From JBBQWR01 sp038210495 (GTDB taxonomy: Bacteria; Planctomycetota; Planctomycetia; Pirellulales; DATAWG01), in assembly GCA_038210495.1 (NCBI GenBank), contig JBBQWR010000027.1:5813-69812 (forward strand): a DNA stretch of 64,000 nt, written 5' to 3'. The translations under genes were made by a program, and so were the position numbers. Below are positions 45,010-53,637 of the stretch, in pieces; positions within the stretch are counted from its first letter, which is position 1; each line of letters begins with the position of its first letter. The notes below the pieces were generated by a model. The model searched no databases. It worked only from the letters and a program-made list of their open reading frames with translations, and was not told where the DNA came from.

Positions 45010-45056
45010 CGCTGGTTTGCCCTGATTTCCGGGCAGTATTAGGCCCTAAACCAGCG
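45010..45056. other. CGCTGGTTT...AAACCAGCG hairpin before exosortase start
   Basis: A perfect 9-bp inverted repeat (45010-45018 and 45048-45056) with a 29-base loop, the loop itself containing GCCCTGATTTCCGGGC. It ends about 45 bp before the exosortase ATG and might act as a leader attenuator or a protein-binding site. Confidence 0.5.
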
Positions 45057-45100
45057 ACACCCGCTCACCACGATCTGGGATTGCACCCTCGGAAAGGCCA

Positions 45101-46366
45101 ATGGAAAAATCGTTCAACGTCAAAGCCGGCCTGCGAATTCTTTTCCCGACTTTGCTGCTGATCGCGGGCCTCGAATTTCTAATTTGGGCGCACTGGAGTT
45201 CGTTGGCCGAGGTGGCCAGCGAGTGGCGGAATCCCAAATATTCTCATGGCTATTTGGTGCCGATTTTTGCCGCCGTTCTGCTTTGGTTGCGGCGCGACGA
45301 AAAAACGGTAGTCGACAGCCGAATCGCCAATATCGGCGTCGGACTGGCTGGCGTCGGATTAGGGCTTTGCGTCTTGCAATTCCTGCTGCCCGATCTCGTC
45401 ATGACGATCGGCAACGCGATTGGCCGCACGACGATCGAAGCCATCGGGCTCTGTCTCTGCGTCGCTGGATCGCTGCTGTATATCCAGCAGCGTATCCAGT
45501 TCGAATCCGTTCCCGTCAAGGACCGCTGGATCGGACTGGCAATCCTGATTTTCGGCGAGGCGGTCTGGATGGTGGGCACCTATCGTTCATCCAACGTCGT
45601 TGAATATTACGGATTCCTCCCCGCCGTGCTGGGCCTATTTGTGATGGTTGGCGGACTGTCCATCGTCCGGTGGGCCGGCTGGTCAATTTTCTTTTTGGCA
45701 TTCATGCTTCCCTTGCCAGGGTTTCTGGACAAGCATTTGTCGGGTGGGCTGCAGAACTATGCCACCCGGGGAAGCACATTTCTGCTTCAGACTCTGGGAA
45801 TCGCCGCCACCCGAGATGGCACACATATCTTGGTCGGCGAGCGCGGCTCCGACTTATTCGTCGCGGAGGCGTGCAGCGGGCTGCGAATGTTGACCATCTT
45901 CGGCGCCATGTCGGTAGCCGTCGCCCTCTTGATCCAACGCCCCATGTGGCAACGGATCACGATCGTTCTTAGCGCGATTCCGATCGCGCTGATCGTCAAC
46001 GTCGTGCGGATCGTGCTGACTGGCGTGCTGTTTACGATGTTGCCGGAAAACGATAAGCAGATTCATGAATTCGTCCACGGAATGTGGGGTTTTGTGATGA
46101 TGCCCATGGCGCTGGGCTTGATGTTCCTCGAGTTCCAAATCCTGAACAATTTAGTTATCGAAGACGATGACGACATGCCCGTTCCGCTTTCGTTGGGAAT
46201 GCCCGCGAAGGCGAAGTCGCCGGCGATGTCGATCGGCGCCTTTACGCCCGGAAAGCCTACCGGCTCGTCGAATACGTCGGCGATCAAATCCGTTTCGCCA
46301 ACGGCAGGACCCGTCAGCGATCAAGAGGCGTCCGGCACATCGCGACAACCGGCGTCCAAGCCATAG
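45101..46366 (+). CDS. Exosortase (XrtU-like candidate)
   Basis: A 421-aa polytopic membrane protease/transpeptidase. About eight membrane spans precede a soluble tail. The catalytic residues match the exosortase family: Cys258 in EACSGLRML, Arg303 in NVVRIVLTG, and His326 in HEFVHGMWG. The cytoplasmic tail after 350 is long and Ser/Pro-rich. Exosortases remove PEP-CTERM-type sorting signals and are thought to anchor proteins to the envelope or exopolysaccharide. No PEP-CTERM substrate is visible in this window. GGAAAGG precedes ATG 45101 by four bases. The downstream genes (Wzz/BY-kinase-like, EpsI-like) are typical exosortase neighbours. Confidence 0.92.
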   Translation: MEKSFNVKAGLRILFPTLLLIAGLEFLIWAHWSSLAEVASEWRNPKYSHGYLVPIFAAVLLWLRRDEKTVVDSRIANIGVGLAGVGLGLCVLQFLLPDLVMTIGNAIGRTTIEAIGLCLCVAGSLLYIQQRIQFESVPVKDRWIGLAILIFGEAVWMVGTYRSSNVVEYYGFLPAVLGLFVMVGGLSIVRWAGWSIFFLAFMLPLPGFLDKHLSGGLQNYATRGSTFLLQTLGIAATRDGTHILVGERGSDLFVAEACSGLRMLTIFGAMSVAVALLIQRPMWQRITIVLSAIPIALIVNVVRIVLTGVLFTMLPENDKQIHEFVHGMWGFVMMPMALGLMFLEFQILNNLVIEDDDDMPVPLSLGMPAKAKSPAMSIGAFTPGKPTGSSNTSAIKSVSPTAGPVSDQEASGTSRQPASKP

Positions 46367-46496
46367 CGAAAGACGTGACGCGATTCCGCGACTCGCATTC
46401 CGACCTGATGTTGCAAAAAAACCGCAATCGGTTCCGTGACTGGACTTTGCGAACCGACGTAAGTCGTGAAACTCCAATAAGATAAATTATTAATAA

Positions 46497-46511
46497 CGGA
46501 CTAGAAGTCCG
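46497..46511. other. CGGACT-AGA-AGTCCG hairpin
   Basis: A perfect 6-bp stem with 3-base loop in the 223-bp gap between the exosortase and Wzz-type genes, next to an AT-rich stretch (46481-46496). It may be a weak terminator or a regulator site; nothing else is evident in the gap. Confidence 0.4.
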
Positions 46512-46589
46512 CTCGGTCTAGTAGTTGCGTTTGCGAGTGTTCGGGACAACATCCGCGGCCAACGCATTAACTCTCGGGAGAATTCGACA

Positions 46590-48857
46590 GTGTTTCCCCC
46601 ATCGGACAACGATTCCATCGACAATGGCGAAAATTTTAACAGTCAGCCGGATTCGCGCGCCATGGCGACCGGCCGCTCGTCAGGCGCTCTGATCCCCATG
46701 CATGGCGGCGACCTGACCAACATGCCCTGGGCCTACGGGCTGCCCTCACGGCCCGAGATCCTCTCGGCCACGCCCAATGCCTCCAATCTTCTGCACGCTC
46801 TGAGGCGCCGAGTCTGGCTGGCGCTTTTTATGGGTCTCGCGCTGGGCGGAGCTCTTGGCGCTCTGGCTTGGTTTCTGTTGCCGACAAGGTATGAAGCCGC
46901 CGCAACGCTTGTCGCGCATGTGGCCAATCCCTCGGTTTGGCACGACCAGGGCGGCGTCGATTTTCCCACGTTCAAGCTGAACGCGGCCGCGATGGTGAAA
47001 AAGAACGTCTTGGTTCTCAACAAAGCCTTGTCCGACAAGACCGTTCAAGAATTCCCGGTCGTCAAGAAAAACAGCCTGGACGCCGCGAACTGGCTCGGCG
47101 AATCGTTGACTGTCGAATACCCCGGTAACGGCGAGCTCATGGTCGTTAGCATGCGCGCCGACGAACCGGACGGCGTGCCTGAAATCGTCAACGCGGTGGT
47201 CGACGCATTTATCAAGGAAGTCGTCGATAAAGAGCGCACCAATAAGCTCGTCCGCCGGGACACCCTGGATCGGAAATCCCGCAGCTACAAAACACAGGTC
47301 TTGGAAAAACAGCGACAATTGTTCGACCTCAATCAGCAAATCGGCACCACCGACGCTCGCGCCGCCCATGCCCGCTGGCAGATGGAGCTCGACAATCTGA
47401 ACATGTTCATGCAACGCCGGACGAAGTTGCAAAACGATATCGCCGAAATCACTTTCAAAATCGAAAAGGCGAAATTGCTCCGGGACAACGCCGACAAGAT
47501 GAGCGTGCCGGAAGAGCAGCTCGAGCAGATTATCTCGCAAAGCCCTCAAATCCAAGACTCGATGAAGGATCTGTCGGCCCTCCGCCGCGAGCAACGCGAA
47601 GTGGAACGGACCGTTCGCCGCAAAGACGATCCGGCCGTGCAGCGAATTCGCGAGGCAATAAACAGCGTCGAGCAGAACGTCCAAGACTTGCGCAACGCGG
47701 CCCGAGTGCAATTGATTGAGCAGATCAAGAACAATGCGGACAGCGGTGGCTCGACCATGAAAGCCATGGAACTCGAGCGGACTCTCTTGGCCGGCGAGTT
47801 GCAAACGACGATCGGCAACGCCGAAGCCCAGGCCGACAACGTGCAAAAATTGGAACGATTCAACGGCGACGCCGACCAGTTGCGGACCGAGATCGACCAA
47901 TTGAATACCGTCAACAAGGACCTGAACGCGACGCTCACGAACTGGAACATCGAGCTGGAGGCCGGACCTCGCATCGAGGTTCAGGAAAAGGCCGGTCACG
48001 CGATTGCAATTACTCCTTGGCGACAAATCGTGGTCGCCGGCTTTGCCGGCTTCGTCGGGTTTTGCCTGGCATTGGTGGGGGTGACGTTCTTCGAGTTCTT
48101 GTCGCGCCGGCTCAACTCCGCGTCCGACGTGGCCGAAGGCCTCGGCATTCGCGTCATGGGCGATTTGCCCTGCTTGCGGCAACGCGGCTTGATGCGGGGC
48201 CGATCGCGGCGAGCGATGCACGGACTCGTGGCCGAATCGATCAACAGTATCCGGGCCACGCTGATCCAAAATGCCGAAATGGGACAATCGAAAGTCTTCC
48301 TCGTCACCAGCGCCAATGAGCAAGAAGGCAAGACCACCGTGGCCAGTCAGTTGGCGGCCAGCTTGGCTCGCGCCGGGCGACGCACGCTATTGGTCGACGG
48401 CGACATGCGACATCCGGGCGCCCATCACGTGTTTGGCCTCGAAAACGATCAGGGACTTTCCGAATTGCTCCGCGGCGAAGTGGACGTCGACGACGTGCTT
48501 CGGCCGACGCCCGCCGATGGGCTGTGGATGATCACGGCCGGCCGCTGTTGCGGGGTCTCGGTGATGGCGTTGGGCAAGCACGTCATGGCCCAGGTCATGG
48601 ACCAACTCCGCAGCCGATTCGAGTTCATCGTCGTCGATACCGGACCCGTGCTCGGCGTCGCCGACCCGCTGCTGCTCGGATCGCATGTCGATGGCGCGAT
48701 CCTGTCGGTCCTCCGCGACGTGAGCAAGATCCAAAAGGTTTATGACGCCTACGAACGCCTTAAGCTGGCGGGCGTCAACGTCGTCGGCGCGGTCATCAAC
48801 GGAACGCACGACCACGGCTCCTTCGATCGCTACCACATGCAGGTTCCCGCCGCTTAA
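46590..48857 (+). CDS. Wzz/BY-kinase-like polysaccharide chain-length protein
   Basis: A 755-aa membrane protein. After a soluble N-terminus, one span at about 74-98 (ALFMGLALGGALGALAWFLL) begins a Wzz domain. Long coiled coils follow (about 200-460), and a second span is at about 475-500 (VVAGFAGFVGFCLALVGVTF). The C-terminal cytoplasmic domain is a CpsD/Wzc-type P-loop kinase: Walker A NEQEGKTTVASQLA (about 574-586), Walker A' TLLVDGDMRHP (about 598-608), Walker B FIVVDTGPVLG (about 677). The C-terminus ends DRYHMQVPAA, so the Tyr-rich autophosphorylation tail is missing. It starts with GTG 46590 after GGGAG. It probably controls chain length in polysaccharide export. Confidence 0.9.
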   Translation: MFPPSDNDSIDNGENFNSQPDSRAMATGRSSGALIPMHGGDLTNMPWAYGLPSRPEILSATPNASNLLHALRRRVWLALFMGLALGGALGALAWFLLPTRYEAAATLVAHVANPSVWHDQGGVDFPTFKLNAAAMVKKNVLVLNKALSDKTVQEFPVVKKNSLDAANWLGESLTVEYPGNGELMVVSMRADEPDGVPEIVNAVVDAFIKEVVDKERTNKLVRRDTLDRKSRSYKTQVLEKQRQLFDLNQQIGTTDARAAHARWQMELDNLNMFMQRRTKLQNDIAEITFKIEKAKLLRDNADKMSVPEEQLEQIISQSPQIQDSMKDLSALRREQREVERTVRRKDDPAVQRIREAINSVEQNVQDLRNAARVQLIEQIKNNADSGGSTMKAMELERTLLAGELQTTIGNAEAQADNVQKLERFNGDADQLRTEIDQLNTVNKDLNATLTNWNIELEAGPRIEVQEKAGHAIAITPWRQIVVAGFAGFVGFCLALVGVTFFEFLSRRLNSASDVAEGLGIRVMGDLPCLRQRGLMRGRSRRAMHGLVAESINSIRATLIQNAEMGQSKVFLVTSANEQEGKTTVASQLAASLARAGRRTLLVDGDMRHPGAHHVFGLENDQGLSELLRGEVDVDDVLRPTPADGLWMITAGRCCGVSVMALGKHVMAQVMDQLRSRFEFIVVDTGPVLGVADPLLLGSHVDGAILSVLRDVSKIQKVYDAYERLKLAGVNVVGAVINGTHDHGSFDRYHMQVPAA

Positions 48858-49005
48858 GTTTTGGGCCGGATGTCCGGGGCTCGCGCCGATGGGAAGCCCC
48901 AGTTGCCTGCTCTCGGAACCCGAAACCGCCCTCCGGGGCTTAGCCAATACGCCTCCCGGCCCCGGGCATGCAAAGTTTTGTAAGGCTCTTTGAGGACGTC
49001 GTTCC

Positions 49006-49776
49006 ATGAAACAAGTCTTGTCGCTGGCGCCATTCGTGCTCGCCCTGCCCCTGGTCATTGCCGCGGCCATTTGGCAAGGCAACCAATCGGAGCGCTGGGG
49101 CACGTTTCCCGAAATGCGCCCGTTTGCTGCCCGGCTCCAAAATATGCCGCTCGTCGTCGGCGCCTGGAAAGGCAAAAAAATGGGCGATCTCGCCGAAGAT
49201 GTCCGGCAATACGCCGGCGCCGAGGGAGATATTCACGTCGAGTATACCAACACCCGCACGGGCGATACCGTCAGCGTTTTCGTCGTCTGTGGGCGTTTCT
49301 TGGACATGTGGAACCACAGGCCCGACCGCTGCTACCCGGCCGGCGGTTACGAGCTCGAGGGAGAGATGGCTCGCGAAACGGTTCGATTCGAGAGCGGCAA
49401 GGAAAAGGCGGAGTTTGAAACCGCGACATTCGTCAAGAAAGACGACAAATCCAAGGGCACTCAGATTTATTGGACTTGGTCGAGCGACGGTTCCTGGCAC
49501 GCGACCGACGGACTGGAAGATTTTCGCAAGCACTTTTCCAGGACGCGGCCAGTGTTCAAAGCTTATTTCCAGACGTCCCTAATCGCGAAAAACGCATCCA
49601 CCGAGAAAGGACCCTGCATCGAGCTGATCAAGGAAATGCTCCCGGTCATGAATCAATTCATGTTCACCGACGAGCCCACCAAATCCGACAACCCCGCCAC
49701 CGTAACCGCAACCGCAAAACCAGCCGACGTCGTAAAGCCCGTCGCGGCTGAAAAGAAAAAAGTCGAAAGCAAATAG
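49006..49776 (+). CDS. EpsI-like exosortase-associated protein (DUF3485)
   Basis: A 256-aa protein with an N-terminal span (SLAPFVLALPLVIAAAIWQG). The central segment, NHRPDRCYPAGGYELEGE (about 103-120), matches the motif of EpsI/DUF3485 proteins, which are found beside exosortases and modify or sense polysaccharide in the envelope. The C-terminal ~25 residues are Ala/Lys/Pro-rich. GAGGACG precedes ATG 49006. It closes the exosortase-Wzz-EpsI trio; function is known only by association. Confidence 0.85.
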   Translation: MKQVLSLAPFVLALPLVIAAAIWQGNQSERWGTFPEMRPFAARLQNMPLVVGAWKGKKMGDLAEDVRQYAGAEGDIHVEYTNTRTGDTVSVFVVCGRFLDMWNHRPDRCYPAGGYELEGEMARETVRFESGKEKAEFETATFVKKDDKSKGTQIYWTWSSDGSWHATDGLEDFRKHFSRTRPVFKAYFQTSLIAKNASTEKGPCIELIKEMLPVMNQFMFTDEPTKSDNPATVTATAKPADVVKPVAAEKKKVESK

Positions 49777-49810
49777 CGGCATTAACGGGTCGAATCTTGT
49801 GCATTGCCCC

Positions 49811-49829
49811 GTCAGGCCGCTGGCCTGAC
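49811..49829. repeat. GTCAGGCC-GCT-GGCCTGAC palindrome supplying a stop codon
   Basis: A perfect 8-bp inverted repeat in the 35-bp gap between convergent genes. The TGA stop of the HTH lipoprotein (49812-49814 on the minus strand) is part of it. The same arms occur at 2024-2042. Confidence 0.8.
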
Positions 49830-51761
49830 CTGCGATTTCTCCGCTGGCTGTTCTCGCTGCTTAAGTTGCCTCGCGCGCAAGCGGTTGCCGAAGCGCTGTG
49901 GCGATTGGTCGGCTTCATAGAGCTTGAGCGCCTCATCTCGTTTGCCGTTGGCTTCGTAGGTGCGACCGAGGTTGTAGGTTGCGCCGCCGGTCCAGGGGCC
50001 GCCGGGCCAGACGTCGAGCGTTAGCTTGCGGAAATAGTCCTCGGCGGTTGCGAATTCGCCTTCGTCAAAACTCACCAGGCCAAGCCAATAGGTCGCGTCT
50101 TGCTTGCGGCGCATGACGGCGAAGCTGTAGCTTTGCATCAGGGATTGAGACGGCGGTTGGTTGTTCGCCCGCTGGAAATTCATCGCCAGTTCGCCGACGA
50201 CCAGCGGCAATTCGTCGTCGCCCGGTCGCGAGGCGATGTAGTAATGCTTGGCCCCACGTTCGCCGCCGTAGACGTTGCGGAAGTGCAGCAGCCGGCCAGC
50301 CCAGAGGGGAAACGTGACGCGCGTCGGGCGCTTGATCTCATTGTCGCGGGCCAGTAGCTCGGTCGGCTTCAGGCCCAAGGCGTCGGCGAATTGGCGGACC
50401 GTAACGTTGCTCGGCGCCTGTCCGCTATTTTCGATCGCCGAAATATCCTCGGCCTTCATACCGAGCTTGGCGGCCAATTCTCCTTCGCTCATGCTCTGCT
50501 CGGACAGCCGCCGACGGACGTTTTCGCCGAACGACGATTGGCCCGACCTGGTTTCACCCACGCCCACGAGGTCATCGAGCGCCCGTTGTCGGGCGCCGAA
50601 TTCCTGATCGACGAATTTGGGGCCGAAATAGGCTGGGATTTTGAAGGGCGCCTGCTCAATCGCCACGGCCTGTTTGAATCGTTGATCGCCGTGCTCTTGC
50701 TCCGATAGTCGTAGCGCAAGCGTGTCGAAAGGAATCGGCCAAAGCTTGGGCTCGCCGGTGAGATGGGTGACTTTCTTGAGGCGCGCCGCGATTTCGCTCG
50801 GTTCGGCGGAGAGCACGACTCGCTCGACGCCGGCCAGTTGTGATTCGAGCACCTTCATCCGCCGCGACAAATAGCCGGGGGAGCCCTCGACAAACGCATA
50901 CACGCTTTTCAAATCACCCGACAGAATGGGATAGTGATTCTGCTCGTCCAAATGCAGTTGCGCGAGGACCGACTCGTCTTCGATCGCCTCGGCGAGCGTA
51001 GCGATCCCATTGCCGCCTGGCCCGGGGAGCGGCAGACCCAGCCGAGTGTCGAATAGATAAAGCTGATCCTTGTGCAAGAGGGCCGGCAACCAAGCGCGGG
51101 GCCGATCGGGATACTCGGGATCGGCCGTGGCGAGCATCACCACATCCAGCCGCTGCTGCCGAGCGAGAAGCATGAAGACCCAGGCCCGTTGGAGCGGCGT
51201 GCCCTCGCCCAGCAGCAAGATATCGGCCGGAAACCGCCGCATTAGAAATTTGACTTGAGTCGCGGTGGCCTTGGTCGGCTCGTCTATCAGTTGAATGTTA
51301 CGGATCGTCCAGTCGAACAGTCGCTCGGCGATCTCAAGCTCCTCGAGCTTGTCGCCGCGAGCGGAATTCGAGATATCGCGGAGCCATGTGGCTTCTTTCA
51401 AGAAATTGCCATCGGCGTCGTGGTCGTACGACTTGTCTCCTAGTTTTTCGAACCAGTCGCCGCTCCGCAGATTTTTGGGGAGCGTGTCGATCAGCGGATC
51501 GGGTTTCCAAGCGATCGGGACGTCCTGAGAACGAGCCCATTGGTTCAGCCGCTCGGTCACCTGATCCAACGCCGGCTCTACGTCGAATTGCTCGAGGTTG
51601 TTGAGGACATAGATCGCGTTGCGGAGCAGGGGGGCGCGGAACTGGGCGTCGCTGGCCGGGACTGCCGTGGCGGCGTCATCCGCGGATCGTCCGCCGCAAC
51701 CGATTGCAAACGACATCGCGAGGCCGATCAAACCAAATGAAAATCGTCGAGCGCCATTCAC
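49812..51761 (-). CDS. Lipoprotein with transglutaminase-like core, embedded XRE HTH and TPR tail
   Basis: A 649-aa protein. Residues 1-22 are a lipoprotein signal (SFGLIGLAMSFAIGC, lipobox AIGC, Cys22), so it should be exported. Residues ~140-260 resemble a transglutaminase-like fold (LQRAWVFMLLARQQRLDVVM, KDQLYLFDTRLGLPL) but the catalytic Cys is absent. Residues ~411-475 read as a complete XRE-type helix-turn-helix (SEGELAAKLGMKAEDISAIE, then VRQFADALGLKPTELL). The last ~100 residues are TPR-like. Its start overlaps the kdsA stop by four bases (ATGA), so it is coupled to KDO synthesis. A DNA-binding domain in an exported lipoprotein is unexpected; see findings. Confidence 0.88.
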   Translation of the reverse strand: MNGARRFSFGLIGLAMSFAIGCGGRSADDAATAVPASDAQFRAPLLRNAIYVLNNLEQFDVEPALDQVTERLNQWARSQDVPIAWKPDPLIDTLPKNLRSGDWFEKLGDKSYDHDADGNFLKEATWLRDISNSARGDKLEELEIAERLFDWTIRNIQLIDEPTKATATQVKFLMRRFPADILLLGEGTPLQRAWVFMLLARQQRLDVVMLATADPEYPDRPRAWLPALLHKDQLYLFDTRLGLPLPGPGGNGIATLAEAIEDESVLAQLHLDEQNHYPILSGDLKSVYAFVEGSPGYLSRRMKVLESQLAGVERVVLSAEPSEIAARLKKVTHLTGEPKLWPIPFDTLALRLSEQEHGDQRFKQAVAIEQAPFKIPAYFGPKFVDQEFGARQRALDDLVGVGETRSGQSSFGENVRRRLSEQSMSEGELAAKLGMKAEDISAIENSGQAPSNVTVRQFADALGLKPTELLARDNEIKRPTRVTFPLWAGRLLHFRNVYGGERGAKHYYIASRPGDDELPLVVGELAMNFQRANNQPPSQSLMQSYSFAVMRRKQDATYWLGLVSFDEGEFATAEDYFRKLTLDVWPGGPWTGGATYNLGRTYEANGKRDEALKLYEADQSPQRFGNRLRARQLKQREQPAEKSQVRPAA

Positions 51762-52588
51762 GAAAAATTCTCCACAGCCGCGCGGACGGCGAGCACTCGA
51801 TCGAGAAATTTCTCGAACTTGTCGAGCGGCACCATGTTCGGGCCGTCGCTAGGGGATTTGTCCGGATCGGGATGAGTCTCGCAAAACAGGCCATCGATGC
51901 CGATCGCCGCCGCGGCCCGGGCAAGCGGCTCGACCATTTCGCGATTACCGCCGGTGGCCGAGCCCAGGCCGCCCGGTTCTTGCACGCTATGAGTGGCGTC
52001 AAAAATCACGGGGACGCCGAGCGCCCGCATTTGCGGGATCGCCCGCATGTCGTTCACCAATCGCCCGTAGCCAAAAAACGTGCCCCGTTCGCAAAGCAGG
52101 ATATTTTCGCAACCACCGGCCGACAGTTTGGTCACGACGTGCCGCATGTCGGCGGGCGCCAGAAACTGAGCTTTCTTGACGTTCACCGCCCGGCCCGTCG
52201 CAGCCGCCGCCAGGAGCAAATCGGTCTGCCGGCAAAGAAACGCCGGGATTTGCAAAAGCTCGCAGACCTCGGCGACCGGCGCCGCCTGCTGCGATTCGTG
52301 GATGTCGGTCGTCACCGGCAGGCCCGTCGCTTGCTTCACTCGCTCCAGCACGTCCAAGCCTTGCTCGAGGCCATGCCCGCGAAACGCCTCAGCGCTGGTG
52401 CGGTTGGCCTTGTCGAACGAGGCTTTGAACACCAATTGCACCGGCCGGCGGTCGGTAATCTCGCTAAGCCGGTGGGCGATCGACAACGTCAACTCGAGCG
52501 ACTCGATGACGCATGGACCGGCGATGAGCAAGAGTTTCTCGCCACGGCCGCAACGGTAAGGACCGATTTTTGCCGGGTTGTTGGGCAC
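51758..52588 (-). CDS. kdsA: 3-deoxy-8-phosphooctulonate synthase (metal-dependent type)
   Basis: A 276-aa enzyme that makes KDO-8-phosphate from arabinose-5-phosphate and PEP in the cytoplasm, for lipopolysaccharide. The N-terminal LLLIAGPCVIESLEL puts a Cys at residue 26 where the non-metal enzymes have Asn (GMNVLES), so this should be the metal-dependent class. Other family motifs are FKASFDKANRTSAEAFRGHG, VTTDIHESQQ, AFLCRQTDLLLAAAATGRAV and IFDATHSVQEPG. Length is normal. It shares an ATGA overlap with the HTH lipoprotein gene downstream. It implies that this organism makes KDO-containing LPS. Confidence 0.96.
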   Translation of the reverse strand: MPNNPAKIGPYRCGRGEKLLLIAGPCVIESLELTLSIAHRLSEITDRRPVQLVFKASFDKANRTSAEAFRGHGLEQGLDVLERVKQATGLPVTTDIHESQQAAPVAEVCELLQIPAFLCRQTDLLLAAAATGRAVNVKKAQFLAPADMRHVVTKLSAGGCENILLCERGTFFGYGRLVNDMRAIPQMRALGVPVIFDATHSVQEPGGLGSATGGNREMVEPLARAAAAIGIDGLFCETHPDPDKSPSDGPNMVPLDKFEKFLDRVLAVRAAVENFS

Positions 52589-52656
52589 GGAATTACTGGC
52601 TCGACAGCGCTCGGATCCGGCGCTTTAATCACGGTTTGATTTAACGCTGTTTTAGT

Positions 52657-53637
52657 TCACGCCCGGCGGGCCGCCGAGCGAATGGTCTCTCGATCGATCC
52701 ATCCCGGCGGGGCAAGCAGCGTCAATCGGTCGGGAACGATCTCGATATCAGCGGGCAAATAGCCGCCGTGGTCGCCATCCAAGTTGTAAGCCACGGGCAC
52801 GTCGGCCTCAATCCGAACTCGCTTCGCCCTCAGCATGGTGCAATCGGCGATGTGTCGATGCCGCTGCAAAATCACGTTGCTCAAATACCACAAGTCGTGG
52901 CCCAGCGATCCATGCCGAAACGTGCAAATATCCAGCAGCCCGTCGTCCCCCACGGCATCCGGCGCAAACTGAAAGCCGAGCGCATATCGCGGCAGATTGA
53001 ATACGAACGCATGCCGGGCTCGAACCGGCTCAGCTACTTTTCCGTCGACGGCGGAATCCGGATCGCAGTATATCCGCAGCTCCGGATATCCATAACTACG
53101 AATCACATCGACAATAGGTTTGAGATAATTCCAATGCGTAATGTGGCCGCGGCGGGTGGCGTGCATTCGGCGGACGATTTCAGCGTCTAGCCCGCAACTG
53201 ATCATGAGGGCGAACAGCCGGCCTGAGGCGCAGCCGGCGTCTTGGGTGATGATTCGACCGGCTGCAATGACTTCGGCGACTTCATCGGGCGCGTGCGGCA
53301 TGTCGAGATATTTGGAAAGCAGATTCTCGGTGCCCATGGCCAGCATCGTGACTGGGGCGCCGGGCGGCGTGCGATTGATGACCTCGGCCACGGTGCCATC
53401 GCCGCCAGCGGCGACCACGGCCCTGAGGCGGCCCGCGCTTTGGGCATCGTCCAAGCGACCGGCAAACTCCGACAGGTCGTGGACAAGCACGGGCGTCAGG
53501 TGGCGTTGCCTCAACTGATCCATGAGCCGCGCTATCCGAGTCTGCCGCGACGACGCGCCGGCTTTCGGATTGGCGACGATGATTACGCGATCGTGCTCGG
53601 CCGAGAGTCGCGAGGTTCGATTCGAACCGCCAAGCAT
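52657..53637 (-). CDS. Diacylglycerol kinase family lipid kinase
   Basis: A 326-aa protein of the DAGK_cat superfamily. The N-terminal domain contains VIIVANPKAGASSRQTRIAR and the nucleotide loop VVAAGGDGTVAEVINR; a second signature is LAMGTENLLSKYLDMP. It likely phosphorylates diacylglycerol or a related lipid at the inner membrane, and is close to YegS/BmrU-type proteins. I chose ATG 53637 because GGAG lies six bases upstream and the family domain follows soon after. A longer frame from TTG 53733 adds about 32 residues that look unlike coding sequence. It lies 68 bp upstream of kdsA, so it may be in the same operon. Confidence 0.88.
   Translation of the reverse strand: MLGGSNRTSRLSAEHDRVIIVANPKAGASSRQTRIARLMDQLRQRHLTPVLVHDLSEFAGRLDDAQSAGRLRAVVAAGGDGTVAEVINRTPPGAPVTMLAMGTENLLSKYLDMPHAPDEVAEVIAAGRIITQDAGCASGRLFALMISCGLDAEIVRRMHATRRGHITHWNYLKPIVDVIRSYGYPELRIYCDPDSAVDGKVAEPVRARHAFVFNLPRYALGFQFAPDAVGDDGLLDICTFRHGSLGHDLWYLSNVILQRHRHIADCTMLRAKRVRIEADVPVAYNLDGDHGGYLPADIEIVPDRLTLLAPPGWIDRETIRSAARRA

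Larger units (their letters stand above)
44446..45100. other. 655-bp non-coding gap upstream of the exosortase
   Basis: No supportable gene here. The interval is AT-richer than its surroundings and contains a good promoter candidate (44605-44633) and a hairpin (45010-45056) ahead of the exosortase start. A long 5' leader on the exosortase mRNA is therefore plausible, but not proven. Confidence 0.5.

Noticed and set aside
46746..48323. 525-residue minus-strand open frame opposite the Wzz/kinase gene
   Set aside because: The plus-strand gene carries Walker motifs and membrane spans; the opposite frame has none.
45101..49776. PEP-CTERM substrate search within the window
   Set aside because: No protein in the window ends in a PEP-like motif, a membrane span and a basic tail.
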